Source: Saprospiraceae bacterium
Lineage (GTDB): Bacteria; Bacteroidota; Bacteroidia; Chitinophagales; Saprospiraceae
Direction: 5' to 3'
Assembly (NCBI GenBank): GCA_016722285.1
Contig: JADKGI010000009.1
Coordinates: 124,001 to 188,000 of the forward strand
DNA length: 64,000 nucleotides
Part shown: positions 20,072 through 29,287 of the stretch, one piece after another
Position numbering within the stretch: the first letter of the stretch is position 1
How the letters are laid out: each line of letters opens with the position of its first letter
Notes under the pieces: model-generated
Seen by the model: only the letters and a program-made list of their open reading frames with translations
Told to the model about the DNA's origin: nothing
The model's database searches: none
Position numbers and translations under genes: made by a program

Positions 20072-21286
20072 ATGAGCGGAAAAATAAAGTGGATAATCGT
20101 GTTGCTGGTTTTTGTTTTGACCTTGACTACATGTGATAAGAAGTTGCCTTTCCCATTTCAAGCTATAGGATTTACCTCACAGAAATCATTGGTTGATACA
20201 GCCTTTAACCGACTTTTTGATCAGCAAATAGAAAGAAATCTTAATTCTACGGGTTGCCCTGGAGTTGCCGTTTTAGTCATGCAAAATGATCAGATCATTT
20301 TTGAGAAGACCTACGGTATCAGATCCAGGTATTCTTCAGATAGTATCAACACAGGGAGTATTTTCAGGTTGGGATCCGTTTCCAAAGGATTTGCCGGTAT
20401 TCTGGCTGCAATACTGATTGATAAAAAAGTTATTGGCCTCGATGATCCCTTGGTTTTATACATTCCTGAACTAAAAATACAGGCTAAATCTAAGGACCAT
20501 ATTCTCAAAGTAAGACACATTTTGACCCATTCTACAGGTTTGACCGAACATGCATATTCGAATCTGGTGGATGAAAACAAAAATATGGAAACCATAATTT
20601 CATACCTGAATAAATTGACCCCCAGGGATTCTACCGGCAAAGCTTATGCTTATCAGAATGCAGCATACGGGCTGATCGAAAAAGTAGTTGAGTCTGCCAC
20701 GGGGATGTCTTATGCAAGAGCACTGGATTATTACTTATTTTCTCCTTTATCCATGTGCAGCACGAGTTGTACATATGAAGACGTAAGATATGCTGACAAT
20801 GTTTGTACAGGCCACAGATATTACGGGTCGAAAAAGGGGTATCTACCCATTGAACTAAAACCACATTATTATAATGTTGCATCAGCTGGTGGTATAAATG
20901 CTCCTCTTAGTGACATGGCAAAATGGTTGAAAGCAGTGATGGGATACAGACCGGATGTGATCTCACCTAATGCAAGAAATATTGCTTTCACACCATACAT
21001 AAATACTTCATCAGATGACAGATATTTCAATAACTGGCCAGGAATAAAAGATACCCATTATGGTTTGGGATGGCGACTCATAAATACTAAAAATAATCAA
21101 TTGGCTTATCATGGAGGATTGGTAAATGGCTTCAGAACCGAGATTGCATTTGACAAAGAGCAAAACATTGGCGTTGTTTTTCTTTTTAATTCTTTATGCG
21201 GATATAGCAGCAAAGCTGTCCATGAGTTTTATGAGCTATGGAATACATATCATGCCGGAAAAGAACAAAATATTGATATTCTGTAA
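20072..21286 (+). CDS. Lipoprotein serine hydrolase, class C beta-lactamase family
   Basis: I choose ATG 20072 (MSGKIKWIIVLLVFVLTLTTC), which gives a lipoprotein signal with Cys at about residue 21; the frame is open 36 bases further upstream. Catalytic motifs of the beta-lactamase/transpeptidase-like fold are present: SxxK as GSVSKGF, YxN as YAYQNAAYG and the third box as YHGGLVNG (HxG in place of KTG). Members include esterases, D-aminopeptidases and PBP4-like carboxypeptidases, so beta-lactam hydrolysis is not implied. It is a single gene preceded by 290 AT-rich bases. Confidence 0.85.
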   Translation: MSGKIKWIIVLLVFVLTLTTCDKKLPFPFQAIGFTSQKSLVDTAFNRLFDQQIERNLNSTGCPGVAVLVMQNDQIIFEKTYGIRSRYSSDSINTGSIFRLGSVSKGFAGILAAILIDKKVIGLDDPLVLYIPELKIQAKSKDHILKVRHILTHSTGLTEHAYSNLVDENKNMETIISYLNKLTPRDSTGKAYAYQNAAYGLIEKVVESATGMSYARALDYYLFSPLSMCSTSCTYEDVRYADNVCTGHRYYGSKKGYLPIELKPHYYNVASAGGINAPLSDMAKWLKAVMGYRPDVISPNARNIAFTPYINTSSDDRYFNNWPGIKDTHYGLGWRLINTKNNQLAYHGGLVNGFRTEIAFDKEQNIGVVFLFNSLCGYSSKAVHEFYELWNTYHAGKEQNIDIL

Positions 21287-21430
21287 CCCAGAATGATTAA
21301 AACTCTCATAAATAAAACTAAAGTTTCGGAGATGATTTTATAATAAATTTGCTTTCCAATTCAACTTGTTTTTCAAATTACAGCCATTGTTCGATAGTTT
21401 TACATCTTTTTCTTTTGTCTTGACTCTCAT

Positions 21431-22060
21431 TTAAAAATCGGGGGTATTTTCTTGATTTGCAAATGGATATTCAGCGATTTTTTCAACTCTGTGGTAAGTA
21501 TTAAGACCTGAAATACAGATTGTTTCAGAAGCATTCAGATCGATGCTGTTGTCAGCCATCACATAATCTTCATCCATAATAATATGCTCTACACGTCCGA
21601 TTACCATGATCGTTTGATTTAATTTGATTTTTATTGTCTCTGCCAATGATAAGCCAATCTTTACTTTACTTTCAGCTACAAAAGGGGCACCAAAATCTTT
21701 TAAATATTGCGGTATTAATTTACATCTGTCAAACTCTGAAATACTTCTCGGAAAATCCGCAGAGGTGAAATGTGCTCTTGCAGCAATGGACTCATTGATA
21801 TGATTGATAGTATAAATTCCGGTGGCCATAATATTTTCTAAGGTATGTCTTTCACCCACAAACGGTCGCATGATAAAACCAATTAAAGGCGGATCGGAGC
21901 CTAAATGAACAACAGAACTGATGATGGCGAGATTTGTTTGGCCATCCGCACTTATGGTTCCTATCAGATTGGCAGGTTTTAGTCCCGTTATACTATTGAT
22001 CAACCCAAGTCTTGATATTCTGTCCAAACCTAAAATGTCTTGCCCCGTAATGTGAATCAT
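21431..22060 (-). CDS. Flavin reductase-like, FMN-binding split-barrel protein
   Basis: A 209-residue protein of the DIM6/NTAB flavin-reductase group. Seen: a conserved N-terminal barrel with NLIGTISADGQTNLAIISSVVHLGSDPPLIGFIMRP split across strands, and GERHTLENIMATGIYTINHI, the typical NTxxNIxxTGxFxVN-like box. The later segment VMADNSIDLNASETICISGLNTYHRV is characteristic of the longer bacterial subgroup. It is expected to reduce or bind FMN in the cytoplasm; a dedicated oxygenase partner is not adjacent. It follows the PD40 lipoprotein by 9 bases on the same strand, so they form a likely operon. Confidence 0.82.
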   Translation of the reverse strand: MIHITGQDILGLDRISRLGLINSITGLKPANLIGTISADGQTNLAIISSVVHLGSDPPLIGFIMRPFVGERHTLENIMATGIYTINHINESIAARAHFTSADFPRSISEFDRCKLIPQYLKDFGAPFVAESKVKIGLSLAETIKIKLNQTIMVIGRVEHIIMDEDYVMADNSIDLNASETICISGLNTYHRVEKIAEYPFANQENTPDF

Positions 22061-22069
22061 AATACTGTT

Positions 22070-23170
22070 TTAATCTACCCAATCAGCAACAAAAAGGTTT
22101 GTATCATGGTTACCTCCATTGTTTCTGTTGGATGCAAATATGATTTTTTTGCCGTCATATGAAAACATAGGAAACGAATCAAAAGTCTTATCATAGGTGA
22201 TCTGCTCTAATCCTGTTCCATCAAGATTTATAGTATATAGATTGAATTGGTACCCTCTTGGAGCTGCATGATTTGAAGAAAATATGACTTTATCTCCTTT
22301 GGGAAGAAAGTATGGAGCCCAATTTGCTTTGCCGAGATGAGTAAGCTGTTTCAAGTCAGATCCGTCCACATTACACACATACAGTTCCATGCTTGTAGGC
22401 ATAACCTGTCCCAAGGCGAGAAGCTCTTTATATACTTTGACATCTTCGTCAGATGTGGGTCTGGATGCTCTGAATATCAGTTTTTTGCCATCCGGCGAAA
22501 AGAAGGCACCACCATCATAACCCAATTGATTGGTAACCTGTCTGACATCTGATCCGTCGATGTTCATGGTGTACAATTCGAGATCCCCGCTTCTGATCGA
22601 AGTGAATACAATTTTATCGCCTTTGGGGGATACGGTCGCTTCTGCATCATATCCAGGTGTATTGGTTAATTTTTTAATAATATGGCCTTTCAAATCACTC
22701 ATATAAATATCGAATGTTTCATATACAGGCCAGATATATTTCCCATCCACCCTTCGTTCAGGCACTTCCGGGCAAGCTTCCATTGATTCATGAGTGGAAG
22801 CGTAAATTATATTTTTATTGCCTGCCAGAAAAAAACTACAAGTGGTTCTTCCTTTGCCCGTGCTAATTAATGGTGGTGGGCCGTCTTTCTTTACCCAGTT
22901 TTCCAGATCAAAATAGTAAATCTGATCACATTCCGTACCCCATTTTTTATTATTTGCTTGAAAAACTACTTTTTTACTATCAAAACTCCAGTAGGCTTCA
23001 GCATTATCTCCGCCGAAAGTAAGCTGTTTTACATTTTTCAGATGTATTTCCTTTTCAAATTTTAATGTGTCAAGTTCTGGCGATATACTTTTATTTAATA
23101 CACTATTTTTTGTACCTGAACATGCAAATATCAATGTCGTTAATAATATAACGCTAATAATTCTGATCAT
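22070..23170 (-). CDS. TolB-like PD40 beta-propeller lipoprotein
   Basis: The N-terminus MIRIISVILLTTLIFACSGT carries a lipobox, so the mature protein starts at Cys17 or so. The body contains several PD40/WD40-like blades, each with a (F/V)SPDGKKI(V/I)F(A/T)S core: YWSFDSKKVVFQA, VSPKGDKIVFTS, FFSPDGKKLIFRAS, YFLPKGDKVIFSS, MFSYDGKKIIFAS. Such propellers form the C-terminal half of TolB and peptidase accessory proteins. With no peptidase domain or TolB N-terminal domain, the function is open; protein-protein binding in the periplasm is the conservative reading. Confidence 0.8.
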   Translation of the reverse strand: MIRIISVILLTTLIFACSGTKNSVLNKSISPELDTLKFEKEIHLKNVKQLTFGGDNAEAYWSFDSKKVVFQANNKKWGTECDQIYYFDLENWVKKDGPPPLISTGKGRTTCSFFLAGNKNIIYASTHESMEACPEVPERRVDGKYIWPVYETFDIYMSDLKGHIIKKLTNTPGYDAEATVSPKGDKIVFTSIRSGDLELYTMNIDGSDVRQVTNQLGYDGGAFFSPDGKKLIFRASRPTSDEDVKVYKELLALGQVMPTSMELYVCNVDGSDLKQLTHLGKANWAPYFLPKGDKVIFSSNHAAPRGYQFNLYTINLDGTGLEQITYDKTFDSFPMFSYDGKKIIFASNRNNGGNHDTNLFVADWVD

Positions 23171-23551
23171 AAGAATACTATTTTTTAGAAGTCAAAAGTA
23201 TGATTTAAAGATCGATCTAATGTCAATAATGTGGCAAAATTAATCTGTTTAAATCAAAATTATACAAAAGCTAAAGTTCCAGGAGATTTCAACAATAATC
23301 TGAAACAATTTATGTTTGATATTTTTTTTAAAAATCATAAAAATCATAATAATCATCAATTATAATTTGATTGGCATATCACTATCGTTCAGGTGAAGCC
23401 GGTAATTTAAATGCTCACAATAATGTCATTATTGCAAGCGATATTAAAAGTAAGGCGGTTCATAATTTATATGTACTTGAACTTTACATGGGTAACCTAT
23501 GTTTGAAAAGGTAATTAATTGGCTTTTTATCTAACCAAAATACATTACTGA
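23171..23551. other. Intergenic region, no gene seen
   Basis: About 380 AT-rich bases between the PD40 gene (minus) and the SPFH gene (plus). A short direct repeat of AATCAT units lies at 23332-23356. No coding frame, tRNA or convincing terminator was found. It should contain both divergent promoters. Confidence 0.45.
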
Positions 23552-24421
23552 ATGTCAAATCTTATTCAACTACCAATACTTTATCCTTTAATCATTCTAA
23601 TTCTTTTATTAATAAAAGGTATCGAAATAGTGCGGCCTACTGAAAGAGCGCTGATAGAAAGATTGGGGAATTATAATCGTTTTGCAAATCCCGGATTTAA
23701 CTGGATCATTCCTTTTATTGATAAAATGTATAAGGTCAATGTGACCGAACAGATGGTAGATGCAGAAGCACAGGAAATTATAACCAATGACAACCTGAAT
23801 GCTACTGTGGATGCTCAGGTTTACTTCAGAGTTATCTCCGATGAAGAAAGTGTCAAACATTCCCAGTACAATGTCAACCGGTATCAGTGGCAAATTGTCA
23901 ATCTGGCACGGACAACACTGAGAAACATCATAGGTACATTGACTCTACGGTCCGCCAATAGTGAACGTGGAAAAATCAACTCCGAATTACATAAAACGCT
24001 GATGGAAGAAACAAAAACCTGGGGTATTGAAGTAATCAGAACCGAATTGAAACAAATAGATCCTCCTCACGATGTACAGGAAACCATGAATAAGGTGGTA
24101 AAGGCAGAGAACGAAAAGATAGCAGCAATAGATTTTGCGACTGCAAGAGAAACTATGGCAGATGGTGAAAAAAGAGCAAAGATAAAGGAAGCAGAAGGCG
24201 CAAGACAAGCAGCCATTTTGAAAGCAGAAGGAGAAGCTTTAGCCATTAAAATGGTCAATGAGGCAGCTGAAGAGTATTTCGTAGGAAATGCTCAAGTACT
24301 TAGAAAACTGGAAGCAGTAGAAAAAGCAATGGGTGAAAACACCAAGTTTGTTGTGCCTGCAGGTTCGGATTTGGTCAATGTCATCAGCGAGATGGCCGGT
24401 ATCGTACCTCTGAAAAGATAA
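23552..24421 (+). CDS. SPFH/band-7 (stomatin/paraslipin-like, QmcA-type) membrane protein
   Basis: A 289-residue protein with one N-terminal membrane segment (about 6-24) followed by RPTERALIERLGNYNRFANPGFNWIIPFID, the diagnostic start of the SPFH domain (residues ~27-190). A long charged coiled coil follows (about 190-250, KAEGARQAAILKAEGEALAI), and the end is GIVPLKR. SPFH proteins oligomerise at the membrane and organise microdomains, often with an NfeD partner. No nfeD gene is adjacent here. The gene has its own Rho-independent terminator directly downstream. Confidence 0.92.
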   Translation: MSNLIQLPILYPLIILILLLIKGIEIVRPTERALIERLGNYNRFANPGFNWIIPFIDKMYKVNVTEQMVDAEAQEIITNDNLNATVDAQVYFRVISDEESVKHSQYNVNRYQWQIVNLARTTLRNIIGTLTLRSANSERGKINSELHKTLMEETKTWGIEVIRTELKQIDPPHDVQETMNKVVKAENEKIAAIDFATARETMADGEKRAKIKEAEGARQAAILKAEGEALAIKMVNEAAEEYFVGNAQVLRKLEAVEKAMGENTKFVVPAGSDLVNVISEMAGIVPLKR

Positions 24422-24442
24422 AATTATTTTGAATTTTGGAAT

Positions 24443-24481
24443 AAAAGCAACTGCAATTTTAAATTTACAGTTGCTTTTTTT
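24443..24481 (+). terminator. Rho-independent terminator after the SPFH gene
   Basis: An 11-bp perfect stem (AAAAGCAACTG / CAGTTGCTTTT) with a 14-base AT loop runs into a T7 tract. It begins about 22 bases after the stop codon of the SPFH gene. Confidence 0.85.
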
Positions 24482-24539
24482 ATGCCTTAATGTTTGGGTA
24501 TTGATTTAAATTTGGGTTTAAGAACCAAATAAATTAATA

Positions 24540-24785
24540 ATGACTCAATATTATCTTTATTGTATATTATTATGTTTTTTCATTTCTGGACCTGCTCAGA
24601 CAAGCATCAAAAACCTGCTTTCCGTACCCTTCCCCAAGGAATTGAAAGCATCGGTAGATGGAAAGAACCTTGCATGGGTATTTAACAATGAAGGTGAAAG
24701 AATTATTAATATTGCCCAAGCTCCAAATTTTGAAGTAAAAGCCATCACAAAATACTCTGGTGATGAAGGGGTAGAGATCAATTAA
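24540..24785 (+). pseudogene. N-terminal remnant of an S9-family (DPP IV-like) peptidase
   Basis: An 81-codon frame with a signal peptide (residues 1-20, ending near GPAQT). It continues SVDGKNLAWVFNNEGERIIN and IAQAPNFEVKAITKYSGDEG. I recognise the IAWV.NN.G.RNIW.A.APxF..xxLTxYxxDDGxEI start of the beta-propeller of secreted S9 prolyl oligopeptidases, normally 650-950 residues. Here it stops after the first blade, and no catalytic domain (GxSxGG) follows in any frame within the next 560 bases. I read it as a truncated remnant, though expression as a short peptide cannot be ruled out. Confidence 0.6.
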
Positions 24786-24790
24786 TTGTG

Positions 24791-24931
24791 CTACATTTGT
24801 TCACCTTTGAGTATGTTTAATATTTCATCATTTGACTGCATGTGGCAAATTTTAATTTCTTCTACGTTATATTTTTCGTCGTAGCCAACAGCTACGATTT
24901 CAAAATATGCCTTGAATAAAATAAAATTTTG
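24791..24931 (-). pseudogene. Coding-like C-terminal fragment of an unidentified gene
   Basis: On the minus strand an open stretch of about 46 codons, without an ATG, reads ...FKAYFEIVAVGYDEKYNVEE, IKICHMQSNDEILNILKGEQ, M and stop. The residue mix looks like real protein, unlike the surrounding AT-rich DNA. It converges with the S9 remnant, leaving 5 bases between the two. The family is not recognised. I infer a degraded gene end; chance coding resemblance is possible. Confidence 0.3.
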
Positions 24932-25349
24932 TCACTTTTACTCAAACATGAAAATATAATTATACTCTTAACAAAACACAACAAAAGGCATGCTGTGTTA
25001 TTTTTTAGATAATTGTGGGAGGAATAGAAATGAAAATTATACCTTAAAATATTTATATCCGGGAATATAATTTCAACTTAGAGCCTTTTAGGTTGTTAAA
25101 TAGATGTTTTCATCATGATTTAATTATTATCTTTTTAAAAAAGGGTACTGAAAACGTTGTAATGGTATCAAATAAATGGCACACCTCTCGTTATTAAACC
25201 TTAATTTAATTTTTATTGCTAAGTAGCAAAAATATAATGATAAAATATTGGTACTCCGTGTCTTTAATAATTACTTTTAATTAGTGGAACAATTCAGATT
25301 TCTGAATTAACAATTGACGGAACTAATAAAATAATACTAAAAGGAAAAA
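24932..25349. other. Non-coding, probably degraded region
   Basis: About 420 AT-rich bases with no supported reading frame in either direction. Together with the two coding remnants before it, it looks like a site where genes were lost. It must also hold the promoter of the antiporter gene. Confidence 0.45.
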
Positions 25350-26537
25350 ATGGCTTCATTAATTATATCAATTTGTATTTTACTTATATTGTCATACATT
25401 TTTGATATCACTTCATCAAAAACAAAAATACCAACTGTAATCCTTCTATTGGTATTGGGTTGGGCAGTAAACCAGCTGGCAACACTTGTTGCGATTCCCA
25501 TACCTGACTTAACTCCTATATTGCCGATATTGGGGACCATTGGGCTTATTCTTATAGTCTTAGAAGGTTCATTGGAGTTGGAACTAAACAAAACCAAATA
25601 TCCGACTATCAAAAAGACTTCGATTATGGCTATTTTGCCTTTACTTATACTCAGCTTTTTGTTGGCATTTGCATTTCAGTATTTGGGCGACACCACTTTT
25701 AAAATCGGATTGGCCAATGCTATACCCTTTGCCGTGATAAGCAGTGCTATAGCTATACCAAGTGCACAAAACTTGCTGTCAAATAATAAAGAGTTTGTAA
25801 CCTATGAGAGTAGCCTTTCTGATATATTCGGTGTCATTTTATTTAATTTCATCACACTGAATGATAATATCGGTACACAGTCCATTGGATATTTTGTCTT
25901 ACAGCTGATCGTTATATTACTAATAACTTTCATTGCGACATTAGGATTGGCACTGTTATTAAGCAAAATAAAGCACCCGGTAAAATTTGTTCCCATTATA
26001 CTTATGATAGTGCTAATCTATACAGTATCCAAAGAGTATCATTTGCCTGCATTGATTTTTATACTTTTGTTCGGGCTTTTCTTAAGTAATTTGGATGAGA
26101 TTAAACATAATCAATATATACAACGGCTTCATCCTGAAATACTAAACAAGGAGGTACATAAATTTAAGGAACTAACTGCAGAATTTGCATTTTTGATCAG
26201 ATCTCTGTTTTTTTTATTATTTGGATACCTAATAAAAACGTCAGAACTGTTAAATTCTGAAACTATCATCTGGGCTGCCTGCATTACAGCCGGTATTTTT
26301 CTAATCAGATATGTATTTTTGAGGTTGGTAAAACTATCAGTAAAACCACTACTATTTATAGCACCAAGAGGGCTAATTACAATATTGCTCTTTTTATCCA
26401 TTCCGATTTCGCAGGCTTCTTATCTGGTAAATAATTCATTGGTAATACAGGTAATCATATTATCTGCATTGGTGATGATGGTGGGTTTGATTTCTTATAA
26501 AAGCGAGATAAGTCAAAAAGAATTAATGGAGAAATAA
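25350..26537 (+). CDS. Cation:proton antiporter, CPA family (NhaP/KefB-like)
   Basis: A 395-residue protein with about twelve hydrophobic helices. Seen: KTKIPTVILLLVLGWAVNQL (conserved TxIPxxxxLLxxGxxxG-like start), PILGTIGLILIVLEGSLELE (the FExGL-like region), FAVISSAIAIPSAQNL (helix 5 with polar residues near the ion site) and APRGLITILLFLSIP (conserved APRGL of helix 11). There is no TrkA domain at the C-terminus. It is expected to exchange Na+ or K+ for H+ at the inner membrane. The gene stands alone downstream of the degraded region. Confidence 0.85.
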   Translation: MASLIISICILLILSYIFDITSSKTKIPTVILLLVLGWAVNQLATLVAIPIPDLTPILPILGTIGLILIVLEGSLELELNKTKYPTIKKTSIMAILPLLILSFLLAFAFQYLGDTTFKIGLANAIPFAVISSAIAIPSAQNLLSNNKEFVTYESSLSDIFGVILFNFITLNDNIGTQSIGYFVLQLIVILLITFIATLGLALLLSKIKHPVKFVPIILMIVLIYTVSKEYHLPALIFILLFGLFLSNLDEIKHNQYIQRLHPEILNKEVHKFKELTAEFAFLIRSLFFLLFGYLIKTSELLNSETIIWAACITAGIFLIRYVFLRLVKLSVKPLLFIAPRGLITILLFLSIPISQASYLVNNSLVIQVIILSALVMMVGLISYKSEISQKELMEK

Positions 26538-26636
26538 ATATTTACCAATTGATTCCTAAGTTTTCTTAATAATTATTTTTTATGAATTTTAACTTTAAAT
26601 ACAATGATCATCATACCTTTACAAAAATTGATTATA

Positions 26637-27326
26637 ATGAAAATAAGTTTTTTTTCTTTGTTACTCCTATTACCTCCGGTTTATGGATTTTCTCAGGATT
26701 TAAGTTATGATATCTATAGTGCTAATACCAACTCTATAACAAAAGTAAAACTTATCGGGGCTATGACCTTTGCTGACATTTGTTCTGGATATCCTGTCAA
26801 TTGGATAAAGGAGTATATTTCAGCTGAAATTTCAACTTCATCTGACAGTGAAATAATAAAAGCTGAAAGTAAAAATGATGTACTTTCAACAGACCAGTTG
26901 AGTATATTGGATAATGCCAGAATAGGCACCATAATCACGATAGATGTTAAATACAAATCCAGGAATTCTGTAACTGACATAGTTGAAACACACAACTTGA
27001 ATTTTACAACGACCGTAGTTCCTGAGAAAGAAGCTGAATATTCCGAAGGTTATGAACAATTGTTGAAATTTATAAAAGAAAATGCTATAAATAAGATTTC
27101 AGAAAGTGATTCAAAGCAGATGCAACAAGGGAAATTGAAGTTTATCGTAGATGCAGATGGAGTGATCAGAGATGCCACACTATTGATCAGTTCATCAAAT
27201 CCTGAAATTGATAAGTTGTTACTGGACACTATTATGAATATGCCTAAGTGGAAACCGGCTGAAACAGAAAATGGCACTAAGGTTAAACAGGTATTTGAAT
27301 TCAAAATAGGAAATATGGGATGCTAA
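26637..27326 (+). CDS. Secreted protein with TonB C-terminal-like domain
   Basis: I use ATG 26637 (MKISFFSLLLLLPPVYGFSQ, a signal peptide), not the ATG 33 bases upstream that would add a second hydrophobic stretch. Residues ~20-135 are unrecognised. Residues ~165-229 resemble a TonB C-terminal domain: LKFIVDADGVIRDATLLISS, then DKLLLDTIMNMPKWKPAE, and KVKQVFEFKI. Because the protein is secreted with a cleavable signal and lacks a Pro-rich linker, it is not a classical energy transducer. Such stand-alone domains are common in Bacteroidota and their job is unclear. Confidence 0.7.
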   Translation: MKISFFSLLLLLPPVYGFSQDLSYDIYSANTNSITKVKLIGAMTFADICSGYPVNWIKEYISAEISTSSDSEIIKAESKNDVLSTDQLSILDNARIGTIITIDVKYKSRNSVTDIVETHNLNFTTTVVPEKEAEYSEGYEQLLKFIKENAINKISESDSKQMQQGKLKFIVDADGVIRDATLLISSSNPEIDKLLLDTIMNMPKWKPAETENGTKVKQVFEFKIGNMGC

Positions 27327-27530
27327 TCCACTTTGAGCTGAAGTAATTGTTAATAAATACCAACAAGGATAAACTCATCAGTTTCATTGATATCATTGAC
27401 GTAAGTATATATTCCTTAGTATTATGATTTGCATGTTCTCAAATAGATATAAATGGTCAATTAAATGACCTTTATCAATACAAATGCATCCGTAAAATAT
27501 TAACTTTGCCACATCCAAAATATTAAAAAA

Positions 27531-28784
27531 ATGAAATCACATATCTATTTGTTTTACTACATAATTATTTTTCAGCTACTAATGGTATCCTGTAGCCCCA
27601 AGGTGAGCTACCCTATACAATTGCCAAAACAAAATATAGCAGTTGATATCATTACTCTGTCTTCAGATGACATGGAGGGAAGAGAAATTGGTACTGAAGG
27701 CGAGAGAAAAGCATCAGAATATATATCTAAAAGGTTTGCGGAACTGGGACTTGCCAAAGCAGGAGATAATAACTCTTACTTTCAGACATTCAGCAGAAAA
27801 AAGAGTAATAATCCGCATGGTGAAGACACTACTTCCACCGGAATTACGATATATGGAAAGAATATTTTAGGATATATAGATAATAAAGCAGCGAATACCG
27901 CTATAATTGGTGCGCATTATGATCATTTAGGTTATGGAAGTGAGGGATCTCTTTATGTAGGCGAAAAAGCGATTCACAATGGAGCTGATGATAATGCCAG
28001 CGGCGTGGCAGGGGTATTATACATGGCTGAAAGTATTAAAAAAGCAGGACTTAAGAATCAAAATTATTTATTTATTTGTTTTTCAGGTGAAGAAAAGGGA
28101 TTGTGGGGATCAAACTATTATGTAAACAAAACATCACTTGATAAAAGTAAAATAAATTATATGGTTAATATGGATATGATCGGCAGACTGAACAATGATA
28201 AAAAGTTGGCGGTAAGTGGTATCGGAACATCGCCTGTATTTGAATCTGTCATTGATGGAATTAAAACTTCCAAATTGAGTATAAAGAAAGAATTATCCGG
28301 CATGGGGCCATCTGATCATGCTTCATTTTATAATGCCGGAATACCGGTTTTGGCTTTTTTCACAGGTCAGCATAGTGACTACCATAAACCCACAGATGAT
28401 CACCAGAATATCAATTATACAGGCATCACTGACGTAGTCGAATACATCTATACAGTTGTAAATACACTTGAAAACAAAGGAAAACTTCCTTTTACAAAAA
28501 CTAAGGATGAAGCTCAAACTCGTGTGGCATTTAATGTGACTTTGGGTGTCATGCCTGACTATTTGTATGATGGTAAAGGATTGAAACTAGATGGAGTGCG
28601 GGATGGAAAGCCCGCAAACTTAGCTGGCCTGGAGAAAGGGGACATCATCATAAAAATGGGCGAGAAAGATATTCCTGATATGCAGGCTTATATGAAATGC
28701 CTTACTGAACTCAAAGCCGGACAAACTGTGGATGTTGTATTTATCCGCAACGGAAAAGAGATGGTCAAAAAGGTAACATTCTGA
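27531..28784 (+). CDS. M28-family zinc aminopeptidase lipoprotein with C-terminal PDZ domain
   Basis: The signal peptide ends in a lipobox (LLMVSC, Cys21). The M28 domain (about 35-315) carries the expected metal and catalytic residues: GAHYDHLG, NGADDNASGVAG, FSGEEKGLWGS, NMDMIGRL, and the final His in GQHSDYHKPTDD. A PDZ domain (about 325-410) follows: LKLDGVRDGKPANLAGLEKG and DIIIKMGEKDI. It likely cleaves N-terminal residues from peptides in the periplasm. Its stop overlaps the start of the next gene (TGATG), so the two are translationally coupled. Confidence 0.9.
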   Translation: MKSHIYLFYYIIIFQLLMVSCSPKVSYPIQLPKQNIAVDIITLSSDDMEGREIGTEGERKASEYISKRFAELGLAKAGDNNSYFQTFSRKKSNNPHGEDTTSTGITIYGKNILGYIDNKAANTAIIGAHYDHLGYGSEGSLYVGEKAIHNGADDNASGVAGVLYMAESIKKAGLKNQNYLFICFSGEEKGLWGSNYYVNKTSLDKSKINYMVNMDMIGRLNNDKKLAVSGIGTSPVFESVIDGIKTSKLSIKKELSGMGPSDHASFYNAGIPVLAFFTGQHSDYHKPTDDHQNINYTGITDVVEYIYTVVNTLENKGKLPFTKTKDEAQTRVAFNVTLGVMPDYLYDGKGLKLDGVRDGKPANLAGLEKGDIIIKMGEKDIPDMQAYMKCLTELKAGQTVDVVFIRNGKEMVKKVTF

Positions 28785-29260
28785 TGGGAGAGGATACTTA
28801 TAATGAAATTCAGAGAATAGATTCATTGTGGCCTCTGCTAATTTTTACATTGGCAGCAGCAGGAAATTGGTTGATCTATTTCTATTTTGGATACAGTGAT
28901 TTTAATTTATTTTATGTGAGTATGCTGAGTGCCTTACTACTTAGCGTATTTCTTTTTTCATTGAGGCTTTATACCCGTATAGATATATCAGGAGTTCAAT
29001 ATCGTTTTTTTCCTTTTCACTTTGCATGGCGTAAATTAGCATGGAGAGAAATCACGAGTTACCATATAAGGGAATACAACCCGTGGGCTGAATTTGGTGG
29101 TTGGGGTTTGAGATATGGGAAATCCGGTTGGGCTTGTACCATCAGTGGTAAGGCAGGGCTTCAATTAGTTCTGGTAAGTAAAAAGAAAGTCCTGATTGGA
29201 ACTGTACAGCCGGATAAGATGAAAGACTTTATAAATTTAAGATTGACAAAAACCATTTGA
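28784..29260 (+). CDS. Small membrane protein with PH-like domain, unknown function
   Basis: A 158-residue protein with two membrane helices (about 18-35 and 42-61), then a soluble beta domain (RIDISGVQYRFFPFHFAWRK ... WREITSYHIREYNPW ... GGWGLRYG). The layout, two helices followed by a pleckstrin-homology-like beta sheet with a W/Y-rich turn, is a known Bacteroidota pattern, but I cannot name the family. It is coupled by a one-base overlap to the M28 peptidase and converges with the YdbT-like gene 28 bases downstream. Confidence 0.65.
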   Translation: MGEDTYNEIQRIDSLWPLLIFTLAAAGNWLIYFYFGYSDFNLFYVSMLSALLLSVFLFSLRLYTRIDISGVQYRFFPFHFAWRKLAWREITSYHIREYNPWAEFGGWGLRYGKSGWACTISGKAGLQLVLVSKKKVLIGTVQPDKMKDFINLRLTKTI

Positions 29261-29287
29261 ATTTATTTCTTCTCCTCTCTGGAAATG

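Noticed and set aside
20072..21286. Beta-lactam resistance gene
   Set aside because: The motifs SVSK, YQN and HGG fit the broad serine-hydrolase family; nothing specific to true AmpC enzymes can be shown.
23330..23360. AATCAT repeats as a CRISPR array or iterons
   Set aside because: Units are only six to nine bases, irregular and few, without spacers or cas genes; they look like simple AT-rich sequence.
24879..24897. Stem-loop TCGTAGC-CAACA-GCTACGA as a terminator or small RNA
   Set aside because: It lies within a coding-like minus-strand fragment and has no T tract, so it is best explained as part of the remnant.
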